From positions 1-64,000 of the forward strand of contig JARLHN010000021.1 of assembly GCA_031292255.1 (NCBI GenBank): a stretch of 64,000 bases of DNA, written 5' to 3'. Position 1 is the stretch's first letter; every line of letters starts with the position of its first letter. Origin of the DNA: Oryzomonas sp. GTDB taxonomy: Bacteria > Desulfobacterota > Desulfuromonadia > Geobacterales > Pseudopelobacteraceae. The position numbers were made by a program, and so were the translations under genes. The notes under the pieces are model-generated. The model did no database searches. It had not been told where the DNA came from and saw nothing but the letters and a program-made list of their open reading frames with translations. Positions 25,936-35,421 of this stretch are shown here, one piece after another.

Positions 25936-27077
25936 TGACCTTCCATTGTCGCCAGTATCAGTCGTGCCACATTCGCGGAGGCGCCGCCACCGCCCAATCG
26001 GCCCCGTACGGCCGCCAGCTTTTCCCTGATTGCACCGGCATACCCCGCATCCGTAAGTATTGAACCGATCTCGTCCGCGATCATGACCGGATTTGCCTCT
26101 TCCTGGATGAGTTCCCTGACCACGGTTTCTCCGGCAACAATGTTGCAGAGGCCGATGTTGTCCACCTTCACCAAGCGTTTCGCCAATTGGTACGTGAGGG
26201 GCGAGAGCTTGTAGATGATGACCATTGGCGTGCCGACCAGGGCGATTTCCAGGGTGACGGTGCCCGAAACGGAGATGACGGCGTCGCAGGCCCGGATCAG
26301 GTCGTGGATCCGTTCGCGGCTGATGACGACATCGAGGCCGGCTGTCGTGAGCAGCATGGTTACGTCATCATCGCGCAACGTGGATGCCAGAGGAAGGACA
26401 AACTGGATATCGGGAAAGCGCTTCTTCAGCAGGACGGCCGCTTCGGTGATAACCGGCAGGAGGCGCTCGATTTCGTTCCGGCGGCTGCCGGGGAAGAGTC
26501 CGACGATCTTGCGGCCGGGATCGAGCCCGAAACCGGCGGCCATATCGTCCCGTTCTCCGGCGACCTTGACAAGGTCGATCATGGGATGCCCCACAAAGGA
26601 AACCTGCACGCCGGCATGTTTGTAAAAGGAGGCTTCAAAGGGAAGGATCACCGCCATGTGATCCACCAGCCGGGCGATCTCCCTAACCCGTCCCTGGCGC
26701 CAAGCCCAGATCTGCGGGCTGATGTAGTACAGCACCTTTACGCCGGCCTTGCGGGCCGCCTTGGCCAGGCGCAGGTTGAACCCGGGATAATCGATCAGGA
26801 TCAGCAGGTCAGGCCGGTCGGCAGACAGAATTCTTTTCAGCTTGAGGAAGGCGCCCGAGATGACATCGAAATGCTTGAGCACCTCCACCAGCCCCACCAC
26901 GGCCATGTCGGCCGAATCGACCAGGGTCTCGACCCCCGCCTCGCGCATGCGGGCGCCGCCGATGCCGAAAAAATGCAACAACGGGTCCAGCCTGAGCGCT
27001 TCCCGGACCAGGTCGGCGCCGTAGATGTCAGCGGAGGCCTCGCCCGCCACGATCATGATTCGACGCCGTGTCTTCAC
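25932..27077 (-). CDS. lpxB: lipid-A-disaccharide synthase
   Basis: This GT19 enzyme of about 381 residues starts IMIVAGEASADIYGADLVREAL. It has the family marks GIGGARMREAGVE, YYISPQIWAWRQGRV and LFPGSRRNEI, and ends with NIVAGETVVRELIQEEANP. It joins UDP-2,3-diacylglucosamine and lipid X. The longest frame (ATG 27146) begins inside the 181-bp repeat (residues MFNLSLPAS), which cannot be native. A GTG at 27077 or the ATG at 27056 are better starts, though no strong ribosome site decides. Insertion of the repeat separated it from the gnnB-like gene. Confidence 0.88.
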   Translation of the reverse strand: MKTRRRIMIVAGEASADIYGADLVREALRLDPLLHFFGIGGARMREAGVETLVDSADMAVVGLVEVLKHFDVISGAFLKLKRILSADRPDLLILIDYPGFNLRLAKAARKAGVKVLYYISPQIWAWRQGRVREIARLVDHMAVILPFEASFYKHAGVQVSFVGHPMIDLVKVAGERDDMAAGFGLDPGRKIVGLFPGSRRNEIERLLPVITEAAVLLKKRFPDIQFVLPLASTLRDDDVTMLLTTAGLDVVISRERIHDLIRACDAVISVSGTVTLEIALVGTPMVIIYKLSPLTYQLAKRLVKVDNIGLCNIVAGETVVRELIQEEANPVMIADEIGSILTDAGYAGAIREKLAAVRGRLGGGGASANVARLILATMEGQ

Positions 27078-27118
27078 GCCAATAAGGGCATTGGCGTCTT
27101 CTCCGTCTCCCCGACGTA

Positions 27119-27299
27119 AGGAGGCTGGCAATGATAAGTTGAACATAATTGCGCTCGGATTTTGATCAGATTTGGCTGCAGCGATTGAACAAAACCGCAG
27201 GCGCAGCAGTGCTACGTCGAGGATTCTGTGATTGAGCTGCGGTCAAAGGTGGCCGGAATATGAGATGCAAGATGTTCATGTTATTGTTGCCAGCCTCCT
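27119..27299. repeat. 181-bp palindromic MITE-like element, copy 2
   Basis: Same length and ends as the copy at 15014 (AGGAGGCTGGCAATGATAAG; right end TTATTGTTGCCAGCCTCCT), with the central GGCGCAGC-AGT-GCTACGTC hairpin. By eye about 85-90% of bases agree between the copies. It separates lpxB from the gnnB-like gene. Confidence 0.85.
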
Positions 27300-27354
27300 T
27301 GGTTCATATCCGCCTGCGTCGCCGGTTCGCCCCTGCCCTGTTCCCGGCGCGCAA

Positions 27355-28446
27355 TTAAGCCAGGACCTCTTTGACGGTTTCCGCCACCATCCGCACCGAT
27401 GCGTCGGGCATTTCCGGATAGACCGGGAGCGACATGCAGCGGCTGGCCACGTCCTCGGCAACCGGCAAGTGCACGCCTGCGCAGGCTTGGGCAAAGACGT
27501 CCTGTTTGTGGAGAGGGATGGGATAGTAGACGGCCGAGGCAATCTGTTGTTCCGAGAGTTTGGCCATGACCGCATCGCGCCGGTCAGTCAGGATGGTATA
27601 CTGGTGATAGACGTGTCTCCCCGTGCCATCCTCGTGGGGAACGGTCGCCACATCGGCCAGCAGGGAGGAATAGAGGTGCGCCACGCGGCGGCGGCCTGCG
27701 TTGAATTCATCGATCCGCTTGAGCTTCACCCGCAATATGGCGGCCTGAATATCGTCAAGTCGGCTGTTGAAGCCGATCACGCTGTGATGGTATCGCACAC
27801 GGCTGCCATGGTTGCGCAGCACCCTGACCTGTTCCGCCAGTTCAGCCGTGGCGCAGGTGACCATGCCGCCATCGCCGTAGCATCCCAGGTTCTTGCTGGG
27901 AAAAAAGCTGAAACATCCCAGAAGGCCGAGGGTACCGGTCATGCGGCCGCTGATCTCCGCACCGAAGGATTGGGCGCAATCCTCGATCAAAAGCAGGTCA
28001 TGCTTCTTGCAGATAGCCGTGAACGCCGCCATGTCGGCCGGTTGGCCGAAGAGGTGCACGGGGATGATCGCCTTGGTGCGGGGGGTGATGGCCTTTTCGA
28101 TCATGGCAGGATCGAGGTTGAAGGTCTTGGGGTCGATGTCGGTGAAGACCGGCGTGGCTCCGGCATAGCAGACGGCCTCGGCCGTGGCGATAAAGGTGAA
28201 CGGAGAGGTGATGACCTCATCCCCCGGACCGATGCCGGCCGCCAGGATGGCCAGATGGAGGGCGTCGGTGCCCGATGCGCAGGTGACGGCATGGGGCGCA
28301 CCCAGATATGCAGCGGCTTCCTGCTCCAGGGCGGTTACGTTGGGTCCCAGGATGAATTGGCTGCTCTCCAGGGACGCAAGAACGGCCGCATCGATTTCCG
28401 TTTTCAGCATTTGGTATTGGTTCTTGAGGTCTACCATTGGGATCAT
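27355..28446 (-). CDS. gnnB: DegT/DnrJ/EryC1-type sugar aminotransferase, GnnB-like
   Basis: The 363-residue PLP-dependent aminotransferase has the nucleotide-sugar aminotransferase fold. CASGTDALHLAIL near residue 58 is the phosphate-binding region. LIEDCAQSFGAE near 155 and CFSFFPSKNLGCYGDGG near 180 follow; the Lys in SKNLG should bind PLP. Beside a Gfo/Idh oxidoreductase and lpxA, it fits GnnB, which converts the 3-keto sugar to UDP-GlcNAc3N in Acidithiobacillus and Leptospira. The ATG overlaps the preceding stop (ATGA). A WecE- or PseC-like role on another sugar is possible but fits the context less well. Confidence 0.75.
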   Translation of the reverse strand: MIPMVDLKNQYQMLKTEIDAAVLASLESSQFILGPNVTALEQEAAAYLGAPHAVTCASGTDALHLAILAAGIGPGDEVITSPFTFIATAEAVCYAGATPVFTDIDPKTFNLDPAMIEKAITPRTKAIIPVHLFGQPADMAAFTAICKKHDLLLIEDCAQSFGAEISGRMTGTLGLLGCFSFFPSKNLGCYGDGGMVTCATAELAEQVRVLRNHGSRVRYHHSVIGFNSRLDDIQAAILRVKLKRIDEFNAGRRRVAHLYSSLLADVATVPHEDGTGRHVYHQYTILTDRRDAVMAKLSEQQIASAVYYPIPLHKQDVFAQACAGVHLPVAEDVASRCMSLPVYPEMPDASVRMVAETVKEVLA

Positions 28447-29387
28447 GGGTGTGTCCTTTTCAGACTTAGGTTGATTTTGAGGGCCGTTTCCAATGCCATC
28501 TTTCCTGCCCTGCCGCTTACCTGCGGCTGTTTCCCTTCCCTGATGGCCGCGATAAACGATTCGATCTCGTTTCTCAGCGCATCGGCCTCTCCCAGCGCCC
28601 GCTCATCCACCTTCACATTGGGAACTCCCGGAAACAACTCGCCGCTTCCCTTTCGGGCCACCAGCAGCTTGCGGTTCTGGAAGTCGAGCGTTATGTAGGC
28701 GTCGCGCTGGAATATGCGCATCTTGCGTTCGCTCTTCAGGCTGATGCGGCTGGCGGTCACGTTGGCTACGCAGCCGTTCTCGAAAACGATGCGGGCATTG
28801 GCGATATCCTCCTCGCCGGTGAAGACCGGCGCCCCGATGGCATCAATGTGCTCAACCGGGGACCCGACGATATGCTGGATGATGTCGATGTCGTGGATCA
28901 TCAGGTCCAGGACCACGTTAACGTCCGTACCACGCGGCTTGAAGGGAGCGATGCGCACCGACTCGATGAAGAGCGGCTCGTGGAGGATGTCCCCCAGCGC
29001 CACCAGGGCCGGGTTGAAACGCTCCAGGTGGCCAACCTGGAAGACCAGCCGGCGTGCTTCGGCGAGGGCTATCAGTTCGTCGGCCTCGGCCGTTGTGACG
29101 GTGATCGGTTTTTCGATCAGCACGTGGACGCCGGCTGCCAGGAAATCGCGGGCAACGGTGTGGTGAAACTGGGTTGGAACTACCACGCTGACCGCATCCA
29201 CCTTGCCGATCAAAGCACGATGATCGCTGTAGGGTGTCGTCCCCAGCGCCGCCGCAATCTCGGCGACCCGCTTCGGATCGCTGTCCACTACACCGACCAG
29301 TTCCACATCCGGGATGGCGGCGTACTTCTGGGCATGGAAATTACCCAGATAGCCCACGCCTATGACGGCCGTCTTGAGGGCGCTCAT
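28443..29387 (-). CDS. gnnA: Gfo/Idh/MocA NAD-dependent oxidoreductase, GnnA-like
   Basis: The 314-residue protein has an N-terminal Rossmann fold (TAVIGVGYLGNFHAQKYAA, then GVVDSDPKR) and the family motif EKPITVT near residue 93. HDIDIIQHIVGSP near 170 lies in the catalytic region. GnnA enzymes oxidise C3 of UDP-GlcNAc for later amination. The gene sits between lpxA and the aminotransferase with ATGA overlaps on both sides. This is the lpxA-gnnA-gnnB order known from bacteria with 2,3-diamino-2,3-dideoxyglucose in lipid A. Assignment rests on family plus context. Confidence 0.75.
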   Translation of the reverse strand: MSALKTAVIGVGYLGNFHAQKYAAIPDVELVGVVDSDPKRVAEIAAALGTTPYSDHRALIGKVDAVSVVVPTQFHHTVARDFLAAGVHVLIEKPITVTTAEADELIALAEARRLVFQVGHLERFNPALVALGDILHEPLFIESVRIAPFKPRGTDVNVVLDLMIHDIDIIQHIVGSPVEHIDAIGAPVFTGEEDIANARIVFENGCVANVTASRISLKSERKMRIFQRDAYITLDFQNRKLLVARKGSGELFPGVPNVKVDERALGEADALRNEIESFIAAIREGKQPQVSGRAGKMALETALKINLSLKRTHP

Positions 29388-30163
29388 CCGCGACAGATGC
29401 CCCGTTCGGAGCGTTCGATAAAGTCCAGCAGGTATTCCACTTCGGTGCACTCCTTGATCTCTGCCCTGATGCGGGCAATGGCGTCGGGCAGTTTCAGTCC
29501 TGCCATGAAAAGCGTCTTATAGGTCTTTTTCAGGTTGCTGATCACCTCGTCCGTGAATCCGCGGCGTTTAAGGCCGATCAGGTTCAATCCCCTCAGCTTG
29601 GCGTCGCGCTTTCCCGATGTAGCGATCATGTAGGGCGGAATGTCCAGGCCGATCAGGGTGCCTCCGCCGACCATGACATGGGCGCCGACCGTGGCGAATT
29701 GATGCACCGCCACCAGGCCGCCCAGGATGACGTGATCCTCGATCGTGACATGCCCGGCCAGGGTCGCCACGTTGGCCATGACCACGTTGTTGCCGACGCG
29801 GCAATCGTGCGCCACGTGGGAGTAAGCCATGAGAAGGTTGTTGCTGCCGACCACGGTTTCGCCATGGCCGGAAACCGTGCCGCGGTGAATCGTGGCAAAC
29901 TCGCGGACCATGTTGTTGTCACCGATGCGGGTCCAGGTCTCTTCACCCCGGTATTTCAGGTCCTGGGGCGGAGCACCGACCGAGGTCTGATGGAAGATAT
30001 GGTTGTTTTCGCCGATCTCCGTCCAGTCGCCGATCACGGCATGGGCACCGATCTTGGTGCCCTTTCCGATGGAGACCTGTTTGCCGATGATAGCATACGG
30101 GCCTACCTCGACATCAGGAGCCAGACGTGCGCTCGGCTCGATTAGTGCGCTTGGGTGTATCAT
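29384..30163 (-). CDS. lpxA: UDP-N-acetylglucosamine acyltransferase
   Basis: The product is 259 residues, close to the usual 255-265, and is a left-handed beta-helix built of hexapeptide repeats. The start MIHPSALIEPSARL, TIHRGTV near residue 100, the catalytic histidine in SHVAHDCRVGNN near 120 and HQFATVGAHVMVGGG near 155 are typical of LpxA. It adds 3-hydroxyacyl to position 3 of UDP-GlcNAc, or to the 3-amino group if the gnn genes work. The 30163 start has GGGGGAG in front. The frame extends to 30421 but that part overlaps fabZ. Its stop overlaps gnnA. Confidence 0.9.
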   Translation of the reverse strand: MIHPSALIEPSARLAPDVEVGPYAIIGKQVSIGKGTKIGAHAVIGDWTEIGENNHIFHQTSVGAPPQDLKYRGEETWTRIGDNNMVREFATIHRGTVSGHGETVVGSNNLLMAYSHVAHDCRVGNNVVMANVATLAGHVTIEDHVILGGLVAVHQFATVGAHVMVGGGTLIGLDIPPYMIATSGKRDAKLRGLNLIGLKRRGFTDEVISNLKKTYKTLFMAGLKLPDAIARIRAEIKECTEVEYLLDFIERSERGICRG

Positions 30164-30212
30164 GGGAACTCCCCCTGGTATGGTGCTGCCTAAGAGAATT
30201 TCTAAAGCTTTG

Positions 30213-30656
30213 CTACGCCGCCTTATCGGCAAAGGTGGCCTTGAGGGCGGCCTCGGTGACCAGAGTGTCGCCCACGAATGCCTTGCCGTCCACCCCCCAG
30301 ATACCGCGGCGGTTGAAAGTCGTTTCGATCTGGATGCGCAGTTGGTCACCGGGAAATACCGGTTTTCTGAACTTCGCATTGTCGATTGACATGAAATAGC
30401 TGACCTTTTTCTTTGTCTCATCGTCCGATGCCAGATAGGCCATGATGCCGGCCACCTGAGCCATGGCCTCGACGATCAGCACTCCCGGCATGACCGGATG
30501 GCCGGGAAAGTGCCCTTGGAAAAAGGGCTCGTTAATGGTGACGTTCTTGATTCCGACGCAGCGTTTACCGTGCTCCAACTCAATGATCCGATCGACCATG
30601 AGGAAGGGAAACCGGTGGGGGAGAATCTTCATGATTTCATTGACGTCCATCAGCAT
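30213..30656 (-). CDS. fabZ: 3-hydroxyacyl-ACP dehydratase
   Basis: The 147-residue hot-dog fold enzyme carries the active-site histidine in QGHFPGHPVMPGVL near residue 55 and the glutamate in VEAMAQVAG near 69. It dehydrates 3-hydroxyacyl-ACP in fatty acid elongation and so competes with LpxA and LpxD for the same acyl donors. That is why it is often, as here, between lpxD and lpxA. GAGG lies 6 nt before the ATG. It is separated from lpxA by 49 bp and from lpxD by 28 bp in a single apparent operon. Confidence 0.92.
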   Translation of the reverse strand: MLMDVNEIMKILPHRFPFLMVDRIIELEHGKRCVGIKNVTINEPFFQGHFPGHPVMPGVLIVEAMAQVAGIMAYLASDDETKKKVSYFMSIDNAKFRKPVFPGDQLRIQIETTFNRRGIWGVDGKAFVGDTLVTEAALKATFADKAA

Positions 30657-30684
30657 GGGAAACCTCGTTGAAATAAAATATCAG

Positions 30685-31722
30685 TTATTTTTTAAGCAGT
30701 TCTTCCAGTTCGACAATACGTTTTTCCAAGGCGCTGACCGTTTTTTTCAGGGCCGGCAGGTTGGTGACAACCGCCATGGACTTGAGCCATTCCTTGTGTG
30801 GCTGGGACGGGTAGCCGCTGTAGCCGGCGTTGGCAGCCAGCGAGTTGGGCACCCCTGACTTGGCACCCACCATCACGTTGTCACCGATGGTCAGATGGCC
30901 GGCAATACCAACCTGCCCGGCCAGGGTTACGTGGTCGCCGACCGTGGTGCTGCCCGATATCCCCACCTGGGAGACAATCATGCAGTCGCGCCCAATCTGG
31001 CAGTTGTGGGCGATCTGTACCAGGTTATCGAGCTTGGTGCCCTTCTTTATCAGGGTCGCCTCCAGGGCGGCCCGGTCGATGGCCGTATTGGCGCCGACCT
31101 CCACATCGTCCTCAAGCACCACGATGCCGATCTGTGGAATGCGGTAGTAACCGCGACCGTCCGGGGCATAACCAAACCCGTCGCTCCCGATGACCGCGCC
31201 GGGCTGTATGATCACCCGGTCGCCGAGGCGGCAACGCTCGCGGATCACCGCATTTGCGTGCACCACACAGTCATTGCCGATCACGGCCCCCTCGTAAATG
31301 ACGGCGCCGCTATGGATGACGGTGCGGTCGCCGATGGCAACGTTGTTCCCGACACAGGCGCCGGGATAGATGCTGATCCCCTCCCCCAGCGCTACGCCGG
31401 TTCCCACGTTTGACTCGGGCATTACACCCAGCGGCGGATGAGGGGCCGTGTGGAAGAGCGTCAGAAGCTTGGCGAATCCCAGGTAGGGGTTGGCCACCTC
31501 GATCACATTGCGGCCGTAACTTTCTCCTCCGGGCGCCATCAGTACCGCTCCGGCCTTTGTCTGCGCAACCTTGGCGGCATATTTGGAGTTTGCCAGAAAC
31601 GTTACCGTGTCGGGTCCGGCACTTTCCAAGGGCGCAAGTCCGCCAACGCGTACCGTTTCGTCCCCCTTGACCGTGCCCCCCAGATAATCGGCCACTTCCT
31701 TCAATGTTTTGCTCTGCTTCAT
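30685..31722 (-). CDS. lpxD: UDP-3-O-(3-hydroxyacyl)glucosamine N-acyltransferase
   Basis: The product is 345 residues. The N-terminal uridine-binding domain ([20 protein letters not shown]) is followed by a hexapeptide-repeat beta-helix from about residue 100. The catalytic histidine lies in [12 protein letters not shown] near residue 245, and a short helical C-terminus ([21 protein letters not shown]) ends the protein as in other LpxD trimers. It N-acylates the lipid A precursor. The start at 31722 is chosen because the longer frame (to 31818) lacks family similarity. The gap to skp is 138 bp, with nothing else evident. Confidence 0.9.
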   Translation of the reverse strand: MKQSKTLKEVADYLGGTVKGDETVRVGGLAPLESAGPDTVTFLANSKYAAKVAQTKAGAVLMAPGGESYGRNVIEVANPYLGFAKLLTLFHTAPHPPLGVMPESNVGTGVALGEGISIYPGACVGNNVAIGDRTVIHSGAVIYEGAVIGNDCVVHANAVIRERCRLGDRVIIQPGAVIGSDGFGYAPDGRGYYRIPQIGIVVLEDDVEVGANTAIDRAALEATLIKKGTKLDNLVQIAHNCQIGRDCMIVSQVGISGSTTVGDHVTLAGQVGIAGHLTIGDNVMVGAKSGVPNSLAANAGYSGYPSQPHKEWLKSMAVVTNLPALKKTVSALEKRIVELEELLKK

Positions 31723-31860
31723 GTCACTGCCCCGTATCGGTACGCCATGAAATCCCAGACAGCATGATGCGCCGTCCGGTAGAAGGCCGTCGCACGGACA
31801 GGTGCGATACGGCGGCAACGGTCGGACATCGTGAAACAGTCCGGCTTCGTGGGGAGACCG

Positions 31861-32379
31861 TTATTTCTTTTTAGTGGCGTTGAAGAGCTTCAGCACTTCG
31901 TCGGTCACATCGGCCTTGTCATCGACGTACAGAATCACGCTGTCGTTTTTGGCAAAGATAAAGGCATAGCCGTTGATGTGAGCGTATTCCTTGATAACCT
32001 TCTCCATCTCCTCAAGGATCTTGCGGGTGAACTCCTCATCCTTGCCCTGGAGCTCATCCTGGGCATCCTTGGTGAAACGCTGAAACTCCTTCAGCTTCTG
32101 CTGATAGTCCTTTTCCTTGCCGGCACGGGCCGTTTCGGACAACAACATGCCTTGTTTTTCAAGTTCTTCCTTCAGCCTCTTGAGTTCGTCCTGCTTGCCG
32201 TTGATCTCGTCTTGGTATTTTTTGAGTCGTGCCGCCAACTGTTCCTTGGCCTCCTTACCCGCCTCGGAATTGTTGAGCGCCCGTTGCATATCCACATAGC
32301 CGATCTTGACATCGGCAGCAGACGCCGTCCCCGCCGCCAGGCAAAGGACCATGATTCCCGCCAGTATAAACCTTCTCAT
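31861..32379 (-). CDS. skp: periplasmic chaperone Skp/OmpH
   Basis: The 172-residue precursor has a clean signal peptide (MRRFILAGIMVLCLAAGTASA) followed by IGYVDMQRALNNSEAGKEA. A long charged coiled-coil segment occupies residues 45-120, and the globular part returns at the end. Skp trimers hold unfolded outer-membrane proteins and deliver them to the BAM complex. GGAGAG precedes the ATG at 32379; the frame upstream to 32514 overlaps bamA and is not used. It is directly downstream of bamA, the usual arrangement. Confidence 0.88.
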   Translation of the reverse strand: MRRFILAGIMVLCLAAGTASAADVKIGYVDMQRALNNSEAGKEAKEQLAARLKKYQDEINGKQDELKRLKEELEKQGMLLSETARAGKEKDYQQKLKEFQRFTKDAQDELQGKDEEFTRKILEEMEKVIKEYAHINGYAFIFAKNDSVILYVDDKADVTDEVLKLFNATKKK

Positions 32380-32413
32380 GATTAATGCTCTCCTTTTTCT
32401 GTAGTGATGCAGC

Positions 32414-34744
32414 CTAAAAGAGGCTACCGATTGTAAACTCGAGTCTGCCGCCCGGACTGTCCAGGCCGGGGCGCGGGTTGAGCGGAATGCCGTACTCCAC
32501 GACGAGCGGCCCAAGCGGCGAGGCCCACTTGATCCCCAAGCCGTAGCTCATCAACACCGAACCGAACATCTTGCTGAAGGTTTCACTGGTTGAATTACCG
32601 TAATCGAAAAAGACGACCCCCTTGACCCCCACATCGGCGAGGATGGGGAAGCCTAACTCCGCATTGCCGTTAAACTCTTTGTCGCCCCCCAGGTAGACCA
32701 CATTGTCGGACGAAGAGCCGTTGATCGGGCTCGCAAGCCCCAGATGATCCACCGGGCAAACCGTGCGGGACCTGTAGCCGGTCAGCGAGTAGATGCCGCC
32801 GAGGTAGAATTTTTCGTCGATCGGCACCAGCTGCCCCTCCACCGCCTGGACATACCCCAAAACCAGCTTGGTGGAGAAGACCACCTTCTTGTAGAGGGGG
32901 TGAAACCAGGTATTCTCCAGGGTATAACGGGCAAACTTGTTGTTCCCCCCCAGGCCGGCAAATTCGGCCGTAAAGGAATCGATGAAGCCGGTTGTGGGAT
33001 CGAGGCGGTAGTCGGTATTGTTATGGGTGATACTGGCCATGATGGAACTGGTCGTCGTTTCCCCCAGCGGAAAGTTGTCCGGGGTGGCGATATGGAAATC
33101 ATCATAGGCCGCCTGCGGGTTGTAGAGATCCTTGACCTCGAACTTGTACATGAAGAAGGTGCCGACATAGTCATTGATCGGGTAGCCCCCCTTGATATCG
33201 CCGCCGGTCAGGCGCTTGGTGTAATCGTTGTAAATGCGCTGCGTGCGGTAGATGTCGCCTCCCAGGTTCCACTTGGTGTCAAGGAAGTAGGGGTCGGTCA
33301 CGCCGATGGAATAGGTCTGCGACCTCGAGCCGATGGAACCGGAAACATTCGCCTTGAGCCCCAGGCCGAGGAAGTTCGATTGCTGCACGGAGCCCTGGCC
33401 GATGATGCCGTCCAGGGAGCTGTAACCGCCGCCGACACTGAAGGTACCGGTCGGCTTCTCCTTTACATCCACGTTGACGTTGAGCTTGTTGCCGGCGCTC
33501 CCTTTGGCCGTCGCAAGATTGGCTTCCTCAAAATAACCTGTGTTCATCAGGTTTTGCTTGCTGCGCTTCATGCCGGTGGCACTGGAGAGTTCGCCCTCGG
33601 TGACGCGCAGCTCGCGACGGATCACCTTGTCGCGGGTCTTGGGGTTGCCGGCGATGTTGATCCGTTCGAGCGAAACCAGCTCCCCTTTTTCCATATCAAA
33701 GGTCAGATCAATGATAAGTTTCGCGTTGTCGGGCTTTGTCAGAGGATTGACGTTGGCAAAGGCATACCCCTTGTCGGCGTAGATGTCGGTCAGGGCAGCG
33801 ATATCGGTGCGAAGGGTGCTCCGGCTGAAAATCTGTCCAGGTTCGGCCTTGATATGCTTTCGCAGCTCGCTGACAGGTTCCAGCAGGTCTCCCTTGAAGT
33901 TGATATCGCCGATCCGGAACTGCTCCCCTTCCGTGATGCCGATGAATACCTCCAGGGCGTCCTTGGCATCGGTCAGCTTGACCACCGGCTCACCCACCTT
34001 GACATTGATGTAGCCGTTGTTCATGTAGTGGTCGGCAAGCAGCAAGGCGTCGTTTTTCAACACCTCCTCCTTGTACGTACCGGCCCCGGTCAGCCACGAC
34101 AGGAACCACTTTTCCTTGGTTTCCATGACCTTGCGCAGCTGGCTGGCGGTGAAGGCCCGGTTCCCGTCGAAGTGGATGATACGGATGAGGATTTTCTTTC
34201 CCTCGGTAATCTTGAAGGTAATCGCAAGTTCCGTGGGTGTGCGTTTTTCCACCACCGGCTCGATTTCGGCAAGGTAGTAACCGTCATCGCCGTACAGTTT
34301 CTTGATCTTGGCAACGCTCTTGGCAAGGTCCTTGGTGGAGAGTATGGAGTTCTGGTGGAACTCCAGAGCCTCCTTGAGCTTGTCCGTGCCCAGTTCCTTG
34401 TTCCCCTCGAATTTTATGTCGCGGACAACCGGTTTTTCCAGCACCGTATAGACGAGGACCGTGCCCTTGTCAGTCTCCTCCGTAGCCACCTGGATATCCT
34501 GGAACTGGCCGAGTTTGTATATGGCGCGGATATCGGCGTCGGTCTTGTCTTCATTCAAGGCATCGCCGGCCTTGATGGAGACGACATTGAGGATGGCAGC
34601 CGATTCGATTCGGTGGTTACCCTTGATCCGTACCTCGTAAATCTTTTCGCCTTCAGCGCGCGCTGTTCCGGCAACGATGAGTTGCAAGGCGCATATAAAC
34701 AGTATTACCGTACGGAATATGGGCACTCTTCCCCCGAGACTCAT
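32414..34744 (-). CDS. bamA: outer membrane protein assembly factor BamA
   Basis: The 776-residue precursor has a signal peptide (residues 1-30) and five POTRA domains to about residue 430 ([62 protein letters not shown]). A 16-strand Omp85 barrel follows, ending in FTIGSLF with a C-terminal aromatic. It inserts beta-barrel proteins into the outer membrane. The lid-loop motif, usually (V/I)RG(F/Y), reads [10 protein letters not shown], so the normally invariant arginine is threonine. It overlaps the lolD stop by 4 bp and precedes skp. Confidence 0.92.
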   Translation of the reverse strand: MSLGGRVPIFRTVILFICALQLIVAGTARAEGEKIYEVRIKGNHRIESAAILNVVSIKAGDALNEDKTDADIRAIYKLGQFQDIQVATEETDKGTVLVYTVLEKPVVRDIKFEGNKELGTDKLKEALEFHQNSILSTKDLAKSVAKIKKLYGDDGYYLAEIEPVVEKRTPTELAITFKITEGKKILIRIIHFDGNRAFTASQLRKVMETKEKWFLSWLTGAGTYKEEVLKNDALLLADHYMNNGYINVKVGEPVVKLTDAKDALEVFIGITEGEQFRIGDINFKGDLLEPVSELRKHIKAEPGQIFSRSTLRTDIAALTDIYADKGYAFANVNPLTKPDNAKLIIDLTFDMEKGELVSLERINIAGNPKTRDKVIRRELRVTEGELSSATGMKRSKQNLMNTGYFEEANLATAKGSAGNKLNVNVDVKEKPTGTFSVGGGYSSLDGIIGQGSVQQSNFLGLGLKANVSGSIGSRSQTYSIGVTDPYFLDTKWNLGGDIYRTQRIYNDYTKRLTGGDIKGGYPINDYVGTFFMYKFEVKDLYNPQAAYDDFHIATPDNFPLGETTTSSIMASITHNNTDYRLDPTTGFIDSFTAEFAGLGGNNKFARYTLENTWFHPLYKKVVFSTKLVLGYVQAVEGQLVPIDEKFYLGGIYSLTGYRSRTVCPVDHLGLASPINGSSSDNVVYLGGDKEFNGNAELGFPILADVGVKGVVFFDYGNSTSETFSKMFGSVLMSYGLGIKWASPLGPLVVEYGIPLNPRPGLDSPGGRLEFTIGSLF

Positions 34745-35421
34745 AAAAGTAGTTCAAGCCGGCCGTCAACCAGCCGCACGGTTCTTCCCATGGCGGCGGC
34801 CAAATGTTCATTGTGGGTGACCACCACCAGGGTCAGTCCCTTTTTCTGCTGCAGTTCGGCCAACAGTGCATGAATACCCTCACTGGTCTTCATATCCAGA
34901 TTGCCGGTCGGCTCATCCGTCAGCAGCAACTCAGGCGACAGCTCCAGGGCACGCGCAATAGCCACCCGCTGTTGTTCGCCTCCGGACAGTTCGCCGGGGC
35001 GGTGAGTCATGCGGTGGCCCAGTCCGACATCATTCAACAACTCCTCTGCCGTTGCCCTGGCCTTGTCGCGATCTATTCGAGCGATCAGGGCCGGCATCAT
35101 GACATTCTCCAAGGCTGTGAATTCGGGCAACAGATGGTGGAACTGGAAGACAAAGCCGATGCTCTTGTTGCGGAACACCGCCAGTTCACGGTCGCTCTTC
35201 CGAAAAAGGTCCTCGTTGCGAAAGCTGACGCTCCCCGATGAAGGCCGGTCCAGCGCCCCCAGCAGGTGCAGCAGCGTACTTTTGCCGGCGCCAGAGGCCC
35301 CCACCAGGGCGGTGGTGGTTGCTGCCTCCACATCAAGGTCGATGCCGGTCAGCACCTCAATCCGGTTCGGCCCGGTCGTGTAGGTTTTGCACAGGCCGCG
35401 CACCTCCAGCAGATTACTCAT
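34741..35421 (-). CDS. lolD: lipoprotein-releasing ABC transporter ATPase
   Basis: The 226-residue ATPase has Walker [16 protein letters not shown] near residue 42, [16 protein letters not shown] (Q-loop with the LLPEF segment typical of LolD), signature [15 protein letters not shown] near 143 and Walker [13 protein letters not shown] near 163. With LolC/E it extracts mature lipoproteins from the inner membrane and passes them to LolA. The ATG at 35421 overlaps the end of lolC by 8 bp, and the longer frame to 35481 is rejected. The envelope lipoproteins in this window would be among its clients. Confidence 0.9.
   Translation of the reverse strand: MSNLLEVRGLCKTYTTGPNRIEVLTGIDLDVEAATTTALVGASGAGKSTLLHLLGALDRPSSGSVSFRNEDLFRKSDRELAVFRNKSIGFVFQFHHLLPEFTALENVMMPALIARIDRDKARATAEELLNDVGLGHRMTHRPGELSGGEQQRVAIARALELSPELLLTDEPTGNLDMKTSEGIHALLAELQQKKGLTLVVVTHNEHLAAAMGRTVRLVDGRLELLL

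Noticed and set aside
27056..27146. ATG at 27146 as the lpxB start
   Set aside because: The first dozen residues derive from the end of the 181-bp repeat, so this extension is a by-product of the insertion.
32744..34873. A 709-codon plus-strand frame opposite bamA
   Set aside because: Antisense shadow of a gene with clear POTRA and barrel domains. No ribosome site and no family match.
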